Origin: Dehalobacter restrictus DSM 9455
Lineage (GTDB): Bacteria > Bacillota > Desulfitobacteriia > Desulfitobacteriales > Syntrophobotulaceae
Length of the DNA stretch: 64,000 nucleotides
Assembly: GCF_000512895.1 (NCBI RefSeq)
Contig: NZ_CP007033.1
Coordinates: 1,971,001-2,035,000, forward strand
Reading direction: 5' to 3'
The notes under the pieces are model-generated. The model searched no databases, was not told where the DNA came from, and worked only from the letters and a program-made list of their open reading frames with translations. Below, one piece after another: positions 62,970 through 64,000 of the stretch; within the stretch, counting starts at the first letter, position 1, and the number at the start of each line of letters is the position of its first letter. Made by a program: the position numbers and the translations under genes.

Positions 62970-63275
62970 ATGGTTATTAATGAAGGGGTCAAAGCAGTCA
63001 TTGAGGGTTCGGCCTTTCTCTCTCTTGTCACACTGGGTGCAGATGGCATTCCTCACCCAATTATTGTTGGCAAAGGCGAAGTTGTCGGTGACACAGTAGT
63101 CTTCGGCATTTACAAAATGGACGTAACACAACAGAATTTAGCAGCTGACAAAAACATATGGGTTGTTGCAGCCACAATGGACGGTGGTCCTAAAGGCTAT
63201 CGTCTCAATGGTACAGCTGAGGTCAAGGATAAACAGCTTATTTTTACCCCAGCAGAAGTCGATGCTCTGATATAG
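62970..63275 (+). CDS. Pyridoxamine 5'-phosphate oxidase-like flavin-binding split-barrel protein
   Basis: 101 residues with a flavin-binding split-barrel pattern (AFLSLVTLGADGIPHPIIVG, then VFGIYKMDVTQQNLAADKNI and VVAATMDGGPKGYRLNGTAE). It is short compared with the usual 125-150 residues, so the last strand or helix may be missing. AAGGAG precedes the ATG by seven to eight bases. Its probable regulator is the divergent HxlR protein. Likely an F420 or FMN reductase-like or degradative function; not resolvable. Confidence 0.75.
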   Translation: MVINEGVKAVIEGSAFLSLVTLGADGIPHPIIVGKGEVVGDTVVFGIYKMDVTQQNLAADKNIWVVAATMDGGPKGYRLNGTAEVKDKQLIFTPAEVDALI

Positions 63276-63339
63276 ACCTTCTTTCTAGGAGCTATTGACA
63301 CTAATGTAAATAAATTAAGGTAATATGAGTCCCATCTCT

Positions 63340-63376
63340 AACGCTTCAATATTATTTTGAGGCGTTTTCCTTTTTT
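63340..63376 (+). terminator. Terminator after the split-barrel gene
   Basis: Stem AACGCTTCA / TGAGGCGTT (one G-T pair) with a nine-base loop, then TTCCTTTTTT. The bases from 63276 to 63584 otherwise hold no gene. Confidence 0.75.
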
Positions 63377-63462
63377 CTCGGGCAGCGCAGACGCATACAA
63401 GATACTCCGCAGGATACTCCACTCACAACGTTCTCGCAGCTACAATATTTGAAGTGATAAAA

Positions 63463-63483
63463 AGCCAGGATTTTCTCCTGGCT
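63463..63483 (-). terminator. Terminator of the minus-strand end-of-window genes
   Basis: Stem AGCCAGGA / TCCTGGCT with a five-base loop, followed on the minus strand by TTTTATC. Confidence 0.7.
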
Positions 63484-63584
63484 CGAGACTGTAGTAATCT
63501 TCTATGACATTAAATAAAACAGCCTGAAATTGACCTATTAACTTATTTCGGTTATTTTTTCTTAGTTTCCCTTATTCTCCTTGT

Positions 63585-63728
63585 TTAAAAGAGCGCCAGA
63601 AAAGTTACATAGGCGAAAATCATTTCCTGTCCGATATCCCAATTCATACCCATCGCAGGATCTTTGTCTGCGAGCTCCGGATGCTCTTTTACGATATCAC
63701 TCCAAGAGATCAACAATTGTTCTTCCAC
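63585..63728 (-). CDS. Small protein (47 residues) of unknown function
   Basis: A GTG start at 63728 lies seven bases after AGGAGGTG, a very good site. The peptide reads EEQLLISWSDIVKEHPELAD, then KDPAMGMNWDIGQEMIFAYV and TFLALF. It follows the UroD-family gene by 16 bases. I do not recognise it. The strong ribosome binding site and the lack of overlap with other genes suggest a real gene. Confidence 0.5.
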   Translation of the reverse strand: MEEQLLISWSDIVKEHPELADKDPAMGMNWDIGQEMIFAYVTFLALF

Positions 63729-63744
63729 CGTGAAGCACCTCCTA

Positions 63745-64000
63745 TTAATAAATACCATACTCCATGACAAACTTGTTTACGGCGATGATATTTTCCGCCT
63801 TGCCGTCAGCTGCCGAAAGAAGTTCCTTATCGGTAGAGAAAATATATCCTCCGCCAGGAGCCAGATCATCCAATAATTCTTTCGCTTTAGTAATACATTC
63901 TTCCTTCGTGCCATATTGTAACAACGTTAACGGAAAAAGACCTAGTATACACATGGTATTTCCAAGCTTTTGTTTAAGCTCTTTAGGATCTCCGTGTTCG
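63745..64000 (-). CDS. Uroporphyrinogen decarboxylase-family protein (partial, C-terminus)
   Basis: The last 84 residues are present; the gene continues beyond the window edge. The end reads TLLQYGTKEECITKAKELLD, then DLAPGGGYIFSTDKELLSAA, ending KFVMEYGIY, the C-terminal pattern of the UroD/MtbA/MtaA superfamily (APGGG-I/F). In anaerobes without much haem, such proteins are usually corrinoid-dependent methyltransferases rather than haem-pathway decarboxylases, an inference. A 47-codon gene follows it. Confidence 0.7.
   Translation of the reverse strand, partial: EHGDPKELKQKLGNTMCILGLFPLTLLQYGTKEECITKAKELLDDLAPGGGYIFSTDKELLSAADGKAENIIAVNKFVMEYGIY

Noticed and set aside
1-64000. rRNA, tRNA or CRISPR array
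   Set aside because: I looked for conserved tRNA T-arm sequences, rRNA signatures and regularly spaced direct repeats and found none.

Overview
The window looks like chromosome from an anaerobic, spore-forming-lineage Firmicute of the Peptococcaceae type (Dehalobacter / Desulfitobacterium / Desulfosporosinus relatives). This is an inference from content: a reductive dehalogenase cluster, the mercury-methylation pair hgcAB, a cobalamin riboswitch, the class I hybrid-cluster protein, fdhD, a GerMN spore-germination-type lipoprotein, the DUF1659/DUF2922 pair, and strong AGGAGG ribosome binding sites. No rRNA, tRNA or CRISPR array was seen.

Layout. 1-2.3 kb: end of an exopolysaccharide locus (GT4 glycosyltransferase, polyprenyl-phosphate sugar transferase). 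2.7-8.9 kb: a RiPP (modified peptide) island with two small precursor genes sharing an MKK-x-Y-x-KP leader, two HprK-like kinases, an S26-type peptidase, a radical SAM enzyme and a PqqD-like leader-binding protein, plus wreckage of a third kinase/peptidase copy. 9-15.4 kb: accessory DNA with a DUF4352 lipoprotein, its internally deleted duplicate, two phage-tail-like proteins between the copies, a HepT/MntA toxin-antitoxin pair and DUF proteins. 15.8-23.9 kb: signalling and envelope genes (PAS-GGDEF-HD-GYP, PIG-L deacetylase, GerMN lipoprotein, AarF kinase) and a secreted hydrophobic protein with a membrane partner. 24.2-26.1 kb: hgcB and hgcA, with two tandem copies of a 107-nt structured element upstream. 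26.1-42.7 kb: mostly ordinary genes (CorC-type transporter, B12-type radical SAM, two diguanylate cyclases, a TIM-barrel/acyl-CoA synthetase fusion, lgt, hpt, hcp, fdhD).

42.8-55.8 kb, minus strand: a long operon led by a sigma-A promoter, a cobalamin riboswitch and a terminator. It encodes a YkoEDC-type ECF transporter, UbiD, a hydantoinase/acetone-carboxylase-like pair, UbiX, an LpdD-like protein, a DUF2284 fusion and an APC permease. An IS200-type element sits between the riboswitch and the first transporter gene. I consider this the best candidate for an undescribed system: corrinoid-responsive uptake and ATP-plus-prFMN-dependent processing of an unknown small acid.

55.8-62.9 kb: a reductive dehalogenase cluster rdhA-rdhB-rdhC-rdhK-fmdB on the minus strand. 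rdhA is broken by a -1 frameshift at an A6 tract, and a complete 1.66-kb DDE insertion sequence with 6-bp target duplication lies upstream. 62.4-64 kb: an HxlR regulator divergent from a flavin split-barrel protein, then the end of a UroD-family methyltransferase gene. Corrinoid use is the theme shared by hgcA, rdhA, the B12 radical SAM enzyme, the riboswitch operon and probably the UroD-family protein.
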